Source: Chaenocephalus aceratus
Taxonomy: Eukaryota; Chordata; Actinopteri; Perciformes; Channichthyidae
Reading direction: 5' to 3'
NCBI GenBank assembly: GCA_023974075.1
Contig: CM043801.1
Span: forward strand, 34,337,759-34,401,758
DNA: 64,000 bases
Under the pieces are notes generated by a model, which saw nothing but the letters and a program-made list of their open reading frames with translations, had not been told where the DNA came from and ran no database searches. Both the position numbers and the translations under genes were made by a program. This document shows positions 1 to 11,596 of this stretch, piece after piece (positions within the stretch are counted from its first letter, which is position 1; every line of letters starts with the position of its first letter).

Positions 1-215
1 GTTGTTGTTGTCAGCTGTGAGGGGTTTCCGCGCGGTTTGGCTTTATGAAGCAGCAAACGGTTACGTCATGACGCAAACGATGACGCAATGACGCAGCACC
101 AGTCGGACTCTGGGCGGTGTGAAAACAGCCTTCGCTAAACCGAAGAACCGGTTCTGAACCTGAAAAGCTCTAGCACGGAGCTTGAACCGGAGTTGCGTTG
201 GTGTGAATGAGGTAT
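1..215 (-). mobile_element. PIF/Harbinger-like element end, inverted partial copy
   Basis: The reverse complement of this stretch closely resembles positions 250-460, so it is a second, opposite-oriented copy of the end of the neighbouring element. Shared landmarks are GACAACAACAAC, the CCCTCACA block, the GTCATGACG block and the TTCACACC terminus. The copy runs off the left edge of the window, so its other end is not visible. The Harbinger assignment comes from a related copy near 48.3 kb that keeps a SANT/Myb-like coding start. It rests on similarity between copies, not on a transposase. Confidence 0.6.
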
Positions 216-244
216 CAGAGAGATATTTGGTTACGAACAACACA

Positions 245-742
245 ACGGTGCTCCAGTGCGGCTTTCACACCAGCGCTTTTCCCTTTCTAGCTCCGAGCGG
301 GAGCTTTTCTGGTTCAGCTCCGGTTTCCCTTTTCTGCTCCCGCTCTGTTCACACCGCCCAGAGCTGACGCTGCTGCGTCATGACGTCACTGTTTACGTGC
401 CTGCTTCATCAAATCCAAACCGCGCGGAAATCCCTCACATCGACAACAACAACAATGGCCGATTGTATTGAAGCGCTGTTCGCTTTGGTTATCCTCTTAC
501 GAAACGAAATGGAAGGCATCGGACGACTTTACAAGGGACTACTTTACTTGGAACTTTACAAACATCACACGCAAGCATTTTGTTGTTGTTCAGGAGGTTG
601 ATCCCGCCCATGCCCCCGCCCATGCCCCCGCCCATGCCCCTGCCTCGAGCTAAGAGGCGGCGCCGCTGCGGTGAAGAGGAAATACTTTTGGCTCTAGCTC
701 CGAGCCGGCCCTGAAAACGCGTTGGTGTGAAAGGGGCATAGG
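245..742 (+). mobile_element. PIF/Harbinger-like deletion derivative
   Basis: The left end (GGCTTTCACACCAGCG) and the right end read in reverse (CCTTTCACACCAACGCG) form imperfect terminal inverted repeats, and both continue into a related GAGCTAGA/AGCTCCGAG block. The interior matches the copy at 48.0-48.4 kb: a block before GATCAACTCCTGAACAAC on one side and AACAACAATGGCCGATTG on the other. At about 500 bp it is too short for a complete two-gene element, so it is an internally deleted copy. A short imperfect tandem of CCCGCCCATGCC lies at 604-642. Confidence 0.6.
455..601 (+). pseudogene. Short ORF at the start of a Harbinger-type second gene (remnant)
   Basis: An ATG follows the AACAACAACA leader and opens a 48-codon frame beginning MADCIEALFALVILL. 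The same leader, ATG and first codons lie on the minus strand of the 48.3-kb copy, facing the SANT-like ORF. The start is therefore ancestral to the family and may be the 5' end of the nuclease gene of a two-gene Harbinger element. No nuclease motif survives. The frame ends in a cysteine run and a stop. The nuclease identity is inference. Confidence 0.35.
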
Positions 743-810
743 AGGAGATTCAGGTGATAAGGTGGTTGGTGATTGGCTAATGGTTACACAAGCCAAAACA
801 TCGGTATGAC

Positions 811-1484
811 CAGAGTTGGGTGTAACGCGTTATTTTGTCATCACACTACAGTTACTAACATTGCCCCGACACGCGTTACTTCGTTACTTACTAAAATCAG
901 TCATAATCACACTGACAGACAAGAGGGGTTTCCGCCGCAGGTTTATATGGTTTATATTTACGTAATCTGCGCGATTTGCGCGTCCACATCTCCACGTGCA
1001 GTGCTGCATAAACATGGCTGAGTCAGCGATAACTCTCGAGGGGTGGAGCGAGGTATGCCCATTATTTTGAGTTCGTCCAAATAATAGACAGGAATGTGAC
1101 GGTGAGGTGCAAACTGTGTCCAGGCCAGAAGCTGTTATCCACTGCTGGAAACACCACGTCAAACCTCAACAAGCACCTGCAAAGAACACATGCTAAGGTG
1201 AAGCTAACGCACAGCTATTTGTTGTTTGTTGATATCACGTAGTCTGTTCTTCTTCTCTGTCTTCCGGTTGTTGCCTGTTTTGAATTACGAATACACACTA
1301 CCGCCGCCTGGTAAGGAGAGTTATTGCCACTCACGCATGCGCAGTTCCTACATGCTCGTCGAGTAAAGTAATGAGTAAAGTAACGAGTTACTTTATGTAG
1401 AGAGTAACGAAGTAGTGTAATATATTACTTGTTTTTAAAGTAATATGTAATATATTAAAAAAATTAGTAACGACCCCATCTCTG
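811..1484 (+). mobile_element. hAT DNA transposon, internally deleted, 8-bp TSD
   Basis: Terminal inverted repeats are CAGAGTTGGGTGTAACG on the left and CAGAGATGGGGTCG on the right (read in reverse). The flanks GGTATGAC (803-810) and GTTATGAC (1,485-1,492) form an 8-bp target duplication with one mismatch, as hAT elements make. The related repeat at 13.77 kb has the uninterrupted site with GTTATGAC once, which confirms the insertion point. The element is 674 bp and keeps only the first exon of a transposase. Confidence 0.85.
1014..1197 (+). pseudogene. hAT transposase first exon, BED zinc finger, frameshifted
   Basis: From about 1,060 one frame reads HYFEFVQIIDRNVTVRCKLC, followed by CPGQ, an NTTSNLNKHL stretch and RTH. 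This is the C-x2-C...H-x4-H pattern of a BED-type zinc finger, the DNA-binding domain at the start of hAT transposases. An ATG at 1,014 (MAESAITLEGWSE) opens the probable N-terminus but is in a different frame, so at least one indel separates it from the finger. The fragment ends at AAG followed by GTGAAG, a plausible splice donor. The catalytic and dimerisation regions are absent, so this is a dead remnant. Confidence 0.75.
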
Positions 1485-1605
1485 GTTATGACATCATAAA
1501 GTGGCCAAAATCTGATTAGCCCATTTTCAGACAGGTTTTTATAGAAATGGATCAAAAAGAGAGAAAATCTTTGTTCCTGAAACTTTCAGAATCTCTTTCC
1601 ACAGA

Positions 1606-1900
1606 GGGGACACATGCTGATGTGGAAGAGACATGAAGAAGAGGGGACACATGCTGATGTAGAAGAGACATGAAGAAGAGGGGACACATGTTGATGTAGA
1701 AGAGACATGAAGAAGAGGGGACACATGTTGATGTAGAAGATACATGGAGAAGAGGGGACACATGTTGATGTAGAAGAGACATGAAGAAGAGGGGACACAT
1801 GTTGATGTAGAAGAGACATGAGAAGAGGGACACATGTTGATGTAAAAGAGACATGAAGAAGAGGGGACACATGTTGATGTAGAAGAGACATGAAGAAGTG
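1606..1900. repeat. Minisatellite, 37-bp unit, about 8 copies
   Basis: A unit beginning GGGGACACATGTTGATGTAG recurs every 37 bp (starts at 1,606, 1,643 and 1,680, and onward to about 1,880). Small differences include CTGATG versus TTGATG, TACATGG in one unit and a shorter unit near 1,825. The related element at 13.89 kb has the unit only once, so the array expanded inside this transposon copy. Long open frames across the array in several phases arise only from the periodicity. Confidence 0.9.
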
Positions 1901-1926
1901 GAATTTGCATAATAGGTGACCTTTAA

Positions 1927-3149
1927 ATAAGAAACACGATCTGGTGAAAGCAGGGTTGACTGTTTTTATGATGCAGATGTGACAAAACTAATTTCCACTC
2001 TATATTTAAAATATATCACAGTAGCTACCATATTGTATCCTTTAATTCATTCAACAAGAAACAAGGAGGCAGTGATTTAAGAAACATTTATTCTAATCCC
2101 TGTGTAGTTCAGCGTGCTTGGCAGCGCTCCTCAGGCCTTCGCCAAGATGCAGACGAGGAAGAGTGTGAGCCAGGCTTTGAAAAACAACGGATCAAAGACT
2201 TCATGTTTCTGGTAAAAGCAGACAATGTGCTTGCTGGTTCCCACGGGTTCGGGTGTTTTTTAAACTGACCACCTGCGAAAGTGCACTGCGTGAAGAACAA
2301 AGGTGTCCTGAACACATCTGCATGTGTCAGAGCTGGCATGGAAGTGGGAGTCATGCCGGTCATTGCTGTGAAGATTTATGTATTAATGACAGAAAAATAC
2401 AGAAGATGGGATGATGAGAAAATTATTTGAACTATGTAGATGAGTTCACTTCCATAAAACAAAACTTTCCATCAACCTTTCTGCCTTCACTGAGGTTCAT
2501 ATTCTCCTGAATCATCTTTTTCACATGTGTTCTCATTATCGTTTATTTATTGTAATTTATCGGTTTTAAATTTAATTTAATGATTTGTGTTTATTCTGTA
2601 CCATGACATTGCAGGTCTTGTCCTTCCTGTGGAAATGGATGTGTCCCCATTATTCTGACCATTTCGGGGTTTTCTTTTGGTTGGTTTGGATAAATGTATT
2701 TTAAAAGCATCCCAAATTGGGGATCACAGCAGCTTGTAATTTCACAGAAAATATATACATGGTGAAATATACATATCTCAAAGTAACTGATTTATATGGA
2801 GGAATGTGAGGGATTGCTTGCTTTCAGCCCTGTGGTGTGAACATGTTTCTCTAATGATGTAATTCCTTTCCCAGCCTCATGGGGGAAGCTGTCGTTGAGC
2901 ATTTAGAGCAGGAACATCACATGTATTTTGCACTGGTCCAGTTTTGCTCAGACTTTTTCTGCCGTGTATCCATGGGTTGGAAATATCCTCACGACTAGGG
3001 GATGTGTTGCCATGAAATCCATGTCCCCTCTCAGAATATTTTGCTATCAGTTTGGTGATCCTCTGACTCTTATAGCTCATAGTTTGGTTTATGATTACAT
3101 ACTTGAAAACTAATGACATTCCCATCAGATGTTGTACTATGTCATTAGT
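1927..3149. other. Intergenic stretch, nothing recognised
   Basis: AT-rich sequence with no recognisable coding, RNA or transposon structure. Short open frames at 2,109-2,363 (minus) and 2,877-3,125 (minus) match no family I know and look like chance. Confidence 0.5.
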
Positions 3150-3157
3150 ATTGATTG

Positions 3158-4194
3158 TAAGGGGTGTAACGGTTCACAAACATTTCGGTTCGGTATGTAC
3201 CTTGGTTTTTAGGTCACGGTTCGGTTCGGTACAGCAAAAAATTATCACAAAACATAAAATATATATATGCTTTTTAATTATTATTAAACTGTGAATAATG
3301 TATTCACTCAAATAACTACAACATATAATAAAATAAACATTAAGGTGCAGCAGTTTCGATGAACTGAAATAATCTGTATTTGAACTTTACTGTACTAGTA
3401 CCTAAGCAGCCAGTTTGACATTAGGACTTGCTTTTCATTGTATTTTCAGTTTTTTTAAAGAAAGATGAACTTGTCCACATTGCTTGCCGAAAGGGCAGAT
3501 CTGCTGGCACTAGCAATGTCTCCTGCTGTGGAGAACACACCCTCTCGCCAGGGACAGAGGTAGCAGATACAGCCAGGTAGCGCTTTGCTACCATGGCAAC
3601 ATAAAGATATGTGGCGTTTGTAATAGCTTTGGCTCGGTCTGAACTTTTTGCGAGTGGTGGAGGCTTAAATGCTAGCGGGAGTTGGGTTTGCACTTCAGTC
3701 TTTTTTCTTTTGGTACCGGTGATATTCACGTTCGGGGTGATGCCTTTTCAAATGAGTGTGCACGTTTGATGTATTGCCAGCCGCGTAACCAATTTTAGTT
3801 GAACAATGCCGACAAACAGCTTTGGTTCGGTCCACCTGTCTTGTCCGTCATCCTTGTACGTAACTGCGAAACCAAAATGTTCCCAAACCAGAGACTTCAA
3901 TGATGCTGGAGGATTTTCGAGCTCAACTTTATCTGCATTCGCCATTTCGACAGTTCCTCAAATTACTGACTACATTTGAACGCATCCCCGTGACCAGCTC
4001 TCATAGTATGTCTCTCGTCCAATGAAATGACTTGGTCGCTCTATGACGCGTTGAACCCAATGTGAGCAAATTACTCTAAAATGTTTACGTTTAACGTTAT
4101 ATTCGTTCGGTACACTTCGGTACACACTGTACCGAACCAAAGGGCCCGTACCAAATAATTTCGGTACGGGGGTACGTATACCGTTACACCCCTA
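3158..4194 (-). mobile_element. hAT DNA transposon, internally deleted, perfect 8-bp TSD
   Basis: The ends are TAAGGGGTGTAACGG and, in reverse, TAGGGGTGTAACGG, both followed by tracts rich in TTCGGTTCGGTA or GGTACG. The element is flanked by an exact 8-bp duplication, ATTGATTG, at 3,150-3,157 and 4,195-4,202. Length is 1,037 bp. Transposase remnants lie on the minus strand. Confidence 0.92.
3421..3945 (-). pseudogene. hAT transposase remnant: BED finger plus C-terminal dimerisation region
   Basis: Reading leftward from the ATG at 3,945, the protein starts MANADKVELENPPASLKSL. A BED finger follows in a shifted frame (AVCRHC, then GNTSN and HTHLKRHH), so one base has been lost from the A-run before the first cysteine. 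A proline-rich linker and the SSDRAKAITNA motif come next. The core is deleted, and the sequence resumes with RYLAVSATSVPGERVCS near 3,560, the hallmark of the hAT C-terminal dimerisation domain, usually YLAVPATSVPSERVFS. The DDE catalytic core is missing. At least two frameshifts and one large deletion make this a non-functional copy. Confidence 0.85.
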
Positions 4195-4202
4195 ATTGAT
4201 TG

Positions 4203-4546
4203 GCTACATTGAGATATATAAGAGGCTAAGATGTTTTAATTCCCAGACTTATAAAGTGTACCTGCAAGATGATCAGGATTTGGACAAATTAAAGAGTATA
4301 CGGAAGAAATTACAGAGAGAAGTTGTTAAATAATTCGAAATTTGTTGTCATGAAGCAACATTTTAACATTAAATGTTAACACAGACATGTTTATATATGA
4401 TGTATTAATGAGAACATGTCTGTGTGATTCAGGTTTAGTTATTTTGACTGAGCTTTCATGCAAATCTTCCTTTTTGTCCTCACATATTACAACAAATACG
4501 ACTTTGGTTGGAGTGTAGCATGAGACTTAACATACCGAAATAAAGA
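4203..4546. other. Intergenic stretch, nothing recognised
   Basis: AT-rich sequence between the hAT element and the TG array. No feature seen. Confidence 0.5.
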
Positions 4547-4600
4547 TGTGTGTGTGTGTGGTGTGTGTGTGTGTGGTGTGTGTGGTGTGTGTGTGTGGTG

Positions 4601-4631
<31 letters not shown>

Positions 4632-4646
4632 TGTGGTGTGTGTGTT

Positions 4647-4684
<38 letters not shown>

Positions 4685-4688
4685 AAGA
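4547..4688. repeat. Compound (TG)n / (GA)n microsatellite
   Basis: TG dinucleotides run to 4,670, repeatedly interrupted by an extra G (GGTGTG), then pass into a short GA run. The histidine/threonine open frame on the minus strand is an artefact of the repeat. Confidence 0.95.
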
Positions 4689-6866
4689 GAAGCCTCAAAT
4701 GAACCTCTGGCCTAATTCCTAATTCTAAGAGTGTTGACAGCTAAGAGACTGGAGATGTTAAAGAGAGAGGGGGAATAGTGAATCATTTAACAATAAAGGA
4801 ACGACGGATGAATAGGTGTCAAGAAGAAAAGCGCTTCATTATATAATGCGATCATAAAGGAGGACAGTGACACTTCAAAAGGACTGGATCACAGCGCAGA
4901 CATAAAGTACATTTACGTTATTTGCATGACAGATGGAATACAACCATCAAAGCAAGTGAGCAAAACACACATGTTCTCATTTGTCAAGGGCTATTGATGT
5001 GCCTCTGAGCAATCCTCACTCTACTTTTGTTTGTTGTTTCCCAAGAGTTGATGTGTATGGTTGTTAAAAAACAAAGCAACGTTTATCAGAGTTAATTTAG
5101 ATGAGTTTATCATCCAAATGCTGTGACTTTAATCGAATGTTTGATAAAGACATGCCGGCTTCTGGTTCCTTTTCTGCAGATATAGATCTATATCAAGCTC
5201 AAACTATTAGACAGGAAGTGACGGAGGAATCACTCGACGGCACGCTAAAAGTTACAGCCACAGAAGAAGCAGATCAAGAATTTGAAATCCAAAATCTGTA
5301 AACATCAGAAGGAGTGGAATAAAAAGTATATTCTCCTGTTATTAGTTTTCCCTCAATCAAGCTGATTCAAATCAGAAAAAGATGTCTAAATCTTATTAAA
5401 ATGTTCACATCTGTCTCCTTTACAGATGTGTGAAGTGAACACTCTTTCCTTAATCCACTAACAAGCTTTTTAAAGAAATCTCCCTTTTAATATTTCAGTA
5501 TCCCGCTGTGTTCATATTTAAATTTATAATGACAGCGACAAACCAATGACTTCAATGTGTTTGATATGTACAGTGTTTTCTGAAAGTGCTGCTAATTTAT
5601 GAAATTGATGGCTGAATATCTGCTCGTGGGGATTTTGTCTTGATATGATGAGTCTGAGGAGAACAGATAATAAACCTCCAACACTATCAGAGGCTACAGA
5701 AGCTATAAAACGTATTTTCAGGCACATAATGTTTATAAATCCTCTATTTTCACTTTGTTTTAATGGCATTTTATCTTTGCTTCTGCTGCTGCTGCAGCCC
5801 TGTTTCCCCACAGATACCATTAAAGTGTCATCTAATGTTATTGATTTGAATTGCACACACACACACTGTACTGATGGTAGCTATTCAAATGCATATTATA
5901 ATTTAAAAAATCAACAGGTATTGAGAAAATATGAACTGACAATTACATGAAATTGCGTTCCCCTGCTGCTGGAAGGCACTCGGTTAACGGCTGAGTTTCT
6001 CCTCCATGCAGGAGTCAGAGTAACGTGAGAGAGCAGTGTCTCCTCAGGTGACTCACAGGCAGGTTTGATCTCACACCTCGCTGCTCTGAGCTCTCTACAC
6101 CGGGGGAATCGTTGGGGAGTGGACATAATCTCATCTCACGTCCATCTCCACATTCTCTGTTACCCTGGAGCCACACACTGACACTTAAAGATAGACACTA
6201 GAAGAAGTATTCATGAAAAATATTGATCGTGAAGATGGACCAAGTGGTGAACGGCACAGGTTTGGGTGAGGTTGAATTGAAGAAGAAGAACCTCCTATTC
6301 TTTCACACACAGTGAAGTCACGAGCTACCCACAAGCAACGTGCGCCATATATATATATAAATACGCCCATTTTCTGGAGGTGCTAATATAACAGCTAGCT
6401 AACGTAGCAGGCAGAGCGCACTAGTTTTTTTTTTTCTGAATTAACGACCCGAAGAAATCGCTGCATGTCTTCGGATTACATCTCTGGGACTAGAGGGGTG
6501 TGCTTTAGGTCGTTACCAGCGTAAACTAGAGCTGTGTGGGTTGTCCGATTTGCCCTTACAGTCTGCCTGCAGATGTATGGAAAAAAACGACTCTCGAAAG
6601 TGGCCTTCGGTCGATTTTGGCAGCGTCTACGTCTATCTTTTGGAAACACCAGGTGATACCCCACTTGTCACGATAATATTATCATGCCATTGCATATATG
6701 TGGTATTTTAGAGTTGACTAGATATTGATTAAGGCAATAGACTATGATATTCTGCTTGCACCTCGCGTGAAATGGCGGATACCGGAAGTACGGTGTCGCC
6801 CTCGGCCCAAAACCTGTATGTGTGTGTGAAAGAATTGACTCGCGTATTGTCCTGTTATAAAGACGT
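4689..6866. other. Intergenic stretch, no gene recognised
   Basis: No conserved protein, RNA gene or transposon end identified. The open frames at 5,101-5,301 and 5,645-5,950 have unremarkable composition and no recognisable domain. A short (AT)n run lies near 6,350 and a T-run at 6,426. Confidence 0.45.
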
Positions 6867-7190
6867 CCATACGGTGGCCGACAGATGCAAACACGCTACA
6901 ACGGCCCAAACATTTCCATTAGGAGAAACATGCTACAGCTTCAGTAATCAGTAACGATGTAAATATAGAAACACAAATGTGCCAAAACACACGCAAATAA
7001 AGAGAATCATCACCAACTTAACAAAACATGCACATTATTTGTATTTGCAGCGTTTGGTTTATGCATCGCTTTTAGTAAATGCCTGCTGTGTTTCCTCAGT
7101 TGGTGAAGATGTTTTTTTCATTAGCATGTGTTTTGGCACATTTGGGGGGGTTTTGCAAATTTGTTTGGGTTCTGTAGCGCGTCTCTTGTA
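6867..7190. mobile_element. Palindromic MITE-like repeat, family A copy 1
   Basis: The block GCAAACACGCTACAACGGCC, followed by GGAGAAACATGCTAC and later GTTGGTGAAGATGTTTTTTT, recurs at 31.8-32.3 kb and, reversed and shorter, at 14.06-14.22 kb. In the 31.8-kb copy both ends carry related sequence in opposite orientation, so the family is built like a MITE with long terminal inverted repeats. Superfamily not determined. Boundaries approximate. Confidence 0.6.
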
Positions 7191-7425
7191 AATAAATATC
7201 ATGTTTGCATGAGTTGTAGTTCAAATGTGTTGTAGTTAAATATGTTGTAGTTAAAATATGTCCTTTAAAAATCTATTTTGCTTCCGTACATTTAAATAGA
7301 AAAGGCAATACAGGCGTAAAACAGAGTTATTCTGATTAAATGTTCTCATTCATTAGTAGTGAGTACAATGAAACATTGAAATGCCAATGCATACAGGCCT
7401 AGAGAAAAACATTCTCAGACACAAC

Positions 7426-7426
<1 letters not shown>

Positions 7427-7490
<64 letters not shown>

Positions 7491-7584
7491 ATACAAAAAA
7501 AACAGCGTTGTGTTTACAGGCCTTCCTGGCGATGTTAAAGTCAGGAGAGGGTGTGTGTGTGTGTGTGTGTATGTGTGTGTATGC

Positions 7585-7650
<66 letters not shown>
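7427..7650. repeat. Facing (CA)n and (TG)n arrays
   Basis: A 60-bp (CA)n array (7,427-7,488) is followed after about 62 bp by a 100-bp (TG)n array with a few ATG interruptions (7,551-7,650). The arrays are complementary and could pair in a hairpin. Confidence 0.92.
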
Positions 7651-7653
<3 letters not shown>

Positions 7654-8059
7654 GGAAAGGTCTGGAAATAATTAAGATAAGGGCTTGAAGGGACGTAGAA
7701 GGGGGAGGAAGGGGCTGACAGACATGCATCTCCCGGCTATATTTAGCGGGGTGAGGTATTCACAGGCAGGACAATTCCTCTTTTGCTGCAGACGCTTTTC
7801 CCCCCTCTCCCCCTATGTGTCTCCAACAACTACACCTGAGATTCTTTAACATTTTCCATATTAAAACTCCCGCCACCCTCCTGGTTTAATGATATCAGAG
7901 AGAACACAGTGTTTTACACCTTAATTCTACTACCCTACACTGACTTTGTTATGTTTTTGTAAGCTGTATAGCATTGCAAAGGGTCCTAGGACGATAAGAT
8001 CTTTACAATGGATTTCGAAATATTTAGATCTGCGGCAAACAATATGATACTTATTCGGT
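7651..8059. other. Intergenic stretch, nothing recognised
   Basis: Includes a pyrimidine-rich patch at 7,795-7,815. No coding or repeat structure identified. Confidence 0.45.
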
Positions 8060-8890
8060 TCACTAGGATTATCTCCACATATTAACACCACTTTCATTAT
8101 AGTAAAATAGAAGTATAAAGCTTAAAGGCTATACAATAACTACATCAGGCAGCACTGCTAAGCTAAAAGCGGCTAATGTTTGGCTAACGTTAAGCGGTCT
8201 CATTTAAACACTTGTTTTATGGGGACATGTTAGTGGGGTATTTAATGAAAATCTCTTAGCTTGTGGTTAACCCACAGACCCTTATTTCAGCTATTTAACC
8301 ACTAACGTTGACTTTGAGACAAGGGAAATCTTAAAGTGGACCTATCATGCTATATTTGAATATATATTGTCGGGGCCATACCTATATACAAACATGTCTG
8401 TTTTTTTTCAAACTACCAAACAGTTCACCCATTGTAGCCATCCCTCATACTGCTCATAACCCTCTTTTGAAGCCCTGCTAGAAATGCAGATTTTGGGTCC
8501 TTAACTTGAAAAAAATAAATAAGAGGAGGCGAGCTAATGCCTGATCAGAATTCTACCGGAGATAAAGTTAAATTCTGTTGTGATAAAAACGCCATCCTGT
8601 TTAAACGACGTCAAGGATTATTTCTGAAATAGTATGGAGCTCAAATTCTTTTTCTCTTACAGGTTTATCACAAGGTGAGTTATTTTTTTGTAGTACACCC
8701 GTTTTTACGGTTGAAAGAGAGAGGGTTTATTTTCTGACGCTGCAGGAGTTTCCCAGACGCACCGGGGACAGATATGTATGTATAAAAAGACATCACAAAG
8801 TGCATTTTGCATGATAGGTCCCGTTTAAGTGGTGAAATGCTAACTCATTTCCGGGTTTAAGGACTCATTCCTGCACCACTCTATTGATGC
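8060..8890. mobile_element. DNA-transposon-like repeat, family B copy 1, interrupted
   Basis: Blocks CACATATTAACACCACTTT, GCTAATGTTTGGCTAACG, AAAATCTCTTA and TGCACCACTCTAT recur in the same order at 56.95-57.74 kb. The end AATAGAGTGGTGCAGG (minus strand) resembles the terminal repeat of the complete element at 34.19-34.85 kb. A TTAA element is inserted at 8,335-8,824. Superfamily unknown. Confidence 0.55.
8335..8824. mobile_element. TTAA-flanked MITE nested in family B
   Basis: The ends AGTGGACCTATCATGC and, in reverse, ACGGGACCTATCATGC form 16-bp terminal inverted repeats with two mismatches. TTAA lies on both sides (8,331-8,334 and 8,825-8,828), as in Kolobok/piggyBac-like non-autonomous elements. 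The 490-bp interior has no coding potential. The related copy at 57 kb lacks this insertion. Confidence 0.8.
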
Positions 8891-11420
<2,530 letters not shown>

Positions 11421-11429
11421 TTCTTGCTT

Positions 11430-11596
11430 AATGTTCAAATTCTTAGCAGTTTGGTTATATGTATGTATTTGTGTATTGATGTTGCAACTATACAGAGCTT
11501 TGTCAATACTGTATGTAACTATGGTCATGCTAATAAAGGTATTGAATTTAATTGAGAGAGAGAGGGGGGAGAGGGGGGGGAGAGAGAGGAGAGAGA
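11430..11596 (+). mobile_element. 3' tail of a non-LTR retrotransposon
   Basis: The sequence CATGCTAATAAAGGTATTGA followed by ATTTAATTGAGAGAGAGAG resembles the 3' ends of fish LINEs, where an AATAAAG signal precedes a short tandem tail. Only the tail is visible and no ORF survives, so the family is not assigned. Confidence 0.5.

Larger units (their letters stand above)
745..1922. mobile_element. TTAA-type DNA element, interrupted by a hAT
   Basis: Sequence before 811 and after 1,492 matches a contiguous copy at 13,697-13,950. Shared blocks include CAGGTGATAAGGTGG, TTGGTGATTGGCTAATGG and GACATCATAAAGTGGCC. The right end reads GCATAATAGGTGACCT followed by TTAA at 1,923-1,926, the ending expected of TTAA-targeting (Kolobok or piggyBac-like) non-autonomous elements. 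The left boundary is approximate. A hAT insertion occupies 811-1,484, and a minisatellite has expanded at 1,606-1,900. Confidence 0.6.

Noticed and set aside
1606..1900. CRISPR-like array of regular direct repeats
   Set aside because: The repeats are contiguous with no unique spacers, and the genome is a vertebrate. It is a minisatellite.
1539..1910. Three overlapping minus-strand frames with repeated MSLLHQHVSP-type peptides
   Set aside because: They are translations of the 37-bp minisatellite in different phases and have no independent support.
5101..5301. Plus-strand 66-codon ORF with an acidic C-terminus
   Set aside because: No recognised family, no splice or promoter context. Composition alone is not enough to call a gene.
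6772..6954. Small plus-strand ORF starting MADTGSTVSPSAQ
   Set aside because: Half of it lies in the family A repeat (from 6,867), and no domain is recognisable. Treated as chance.
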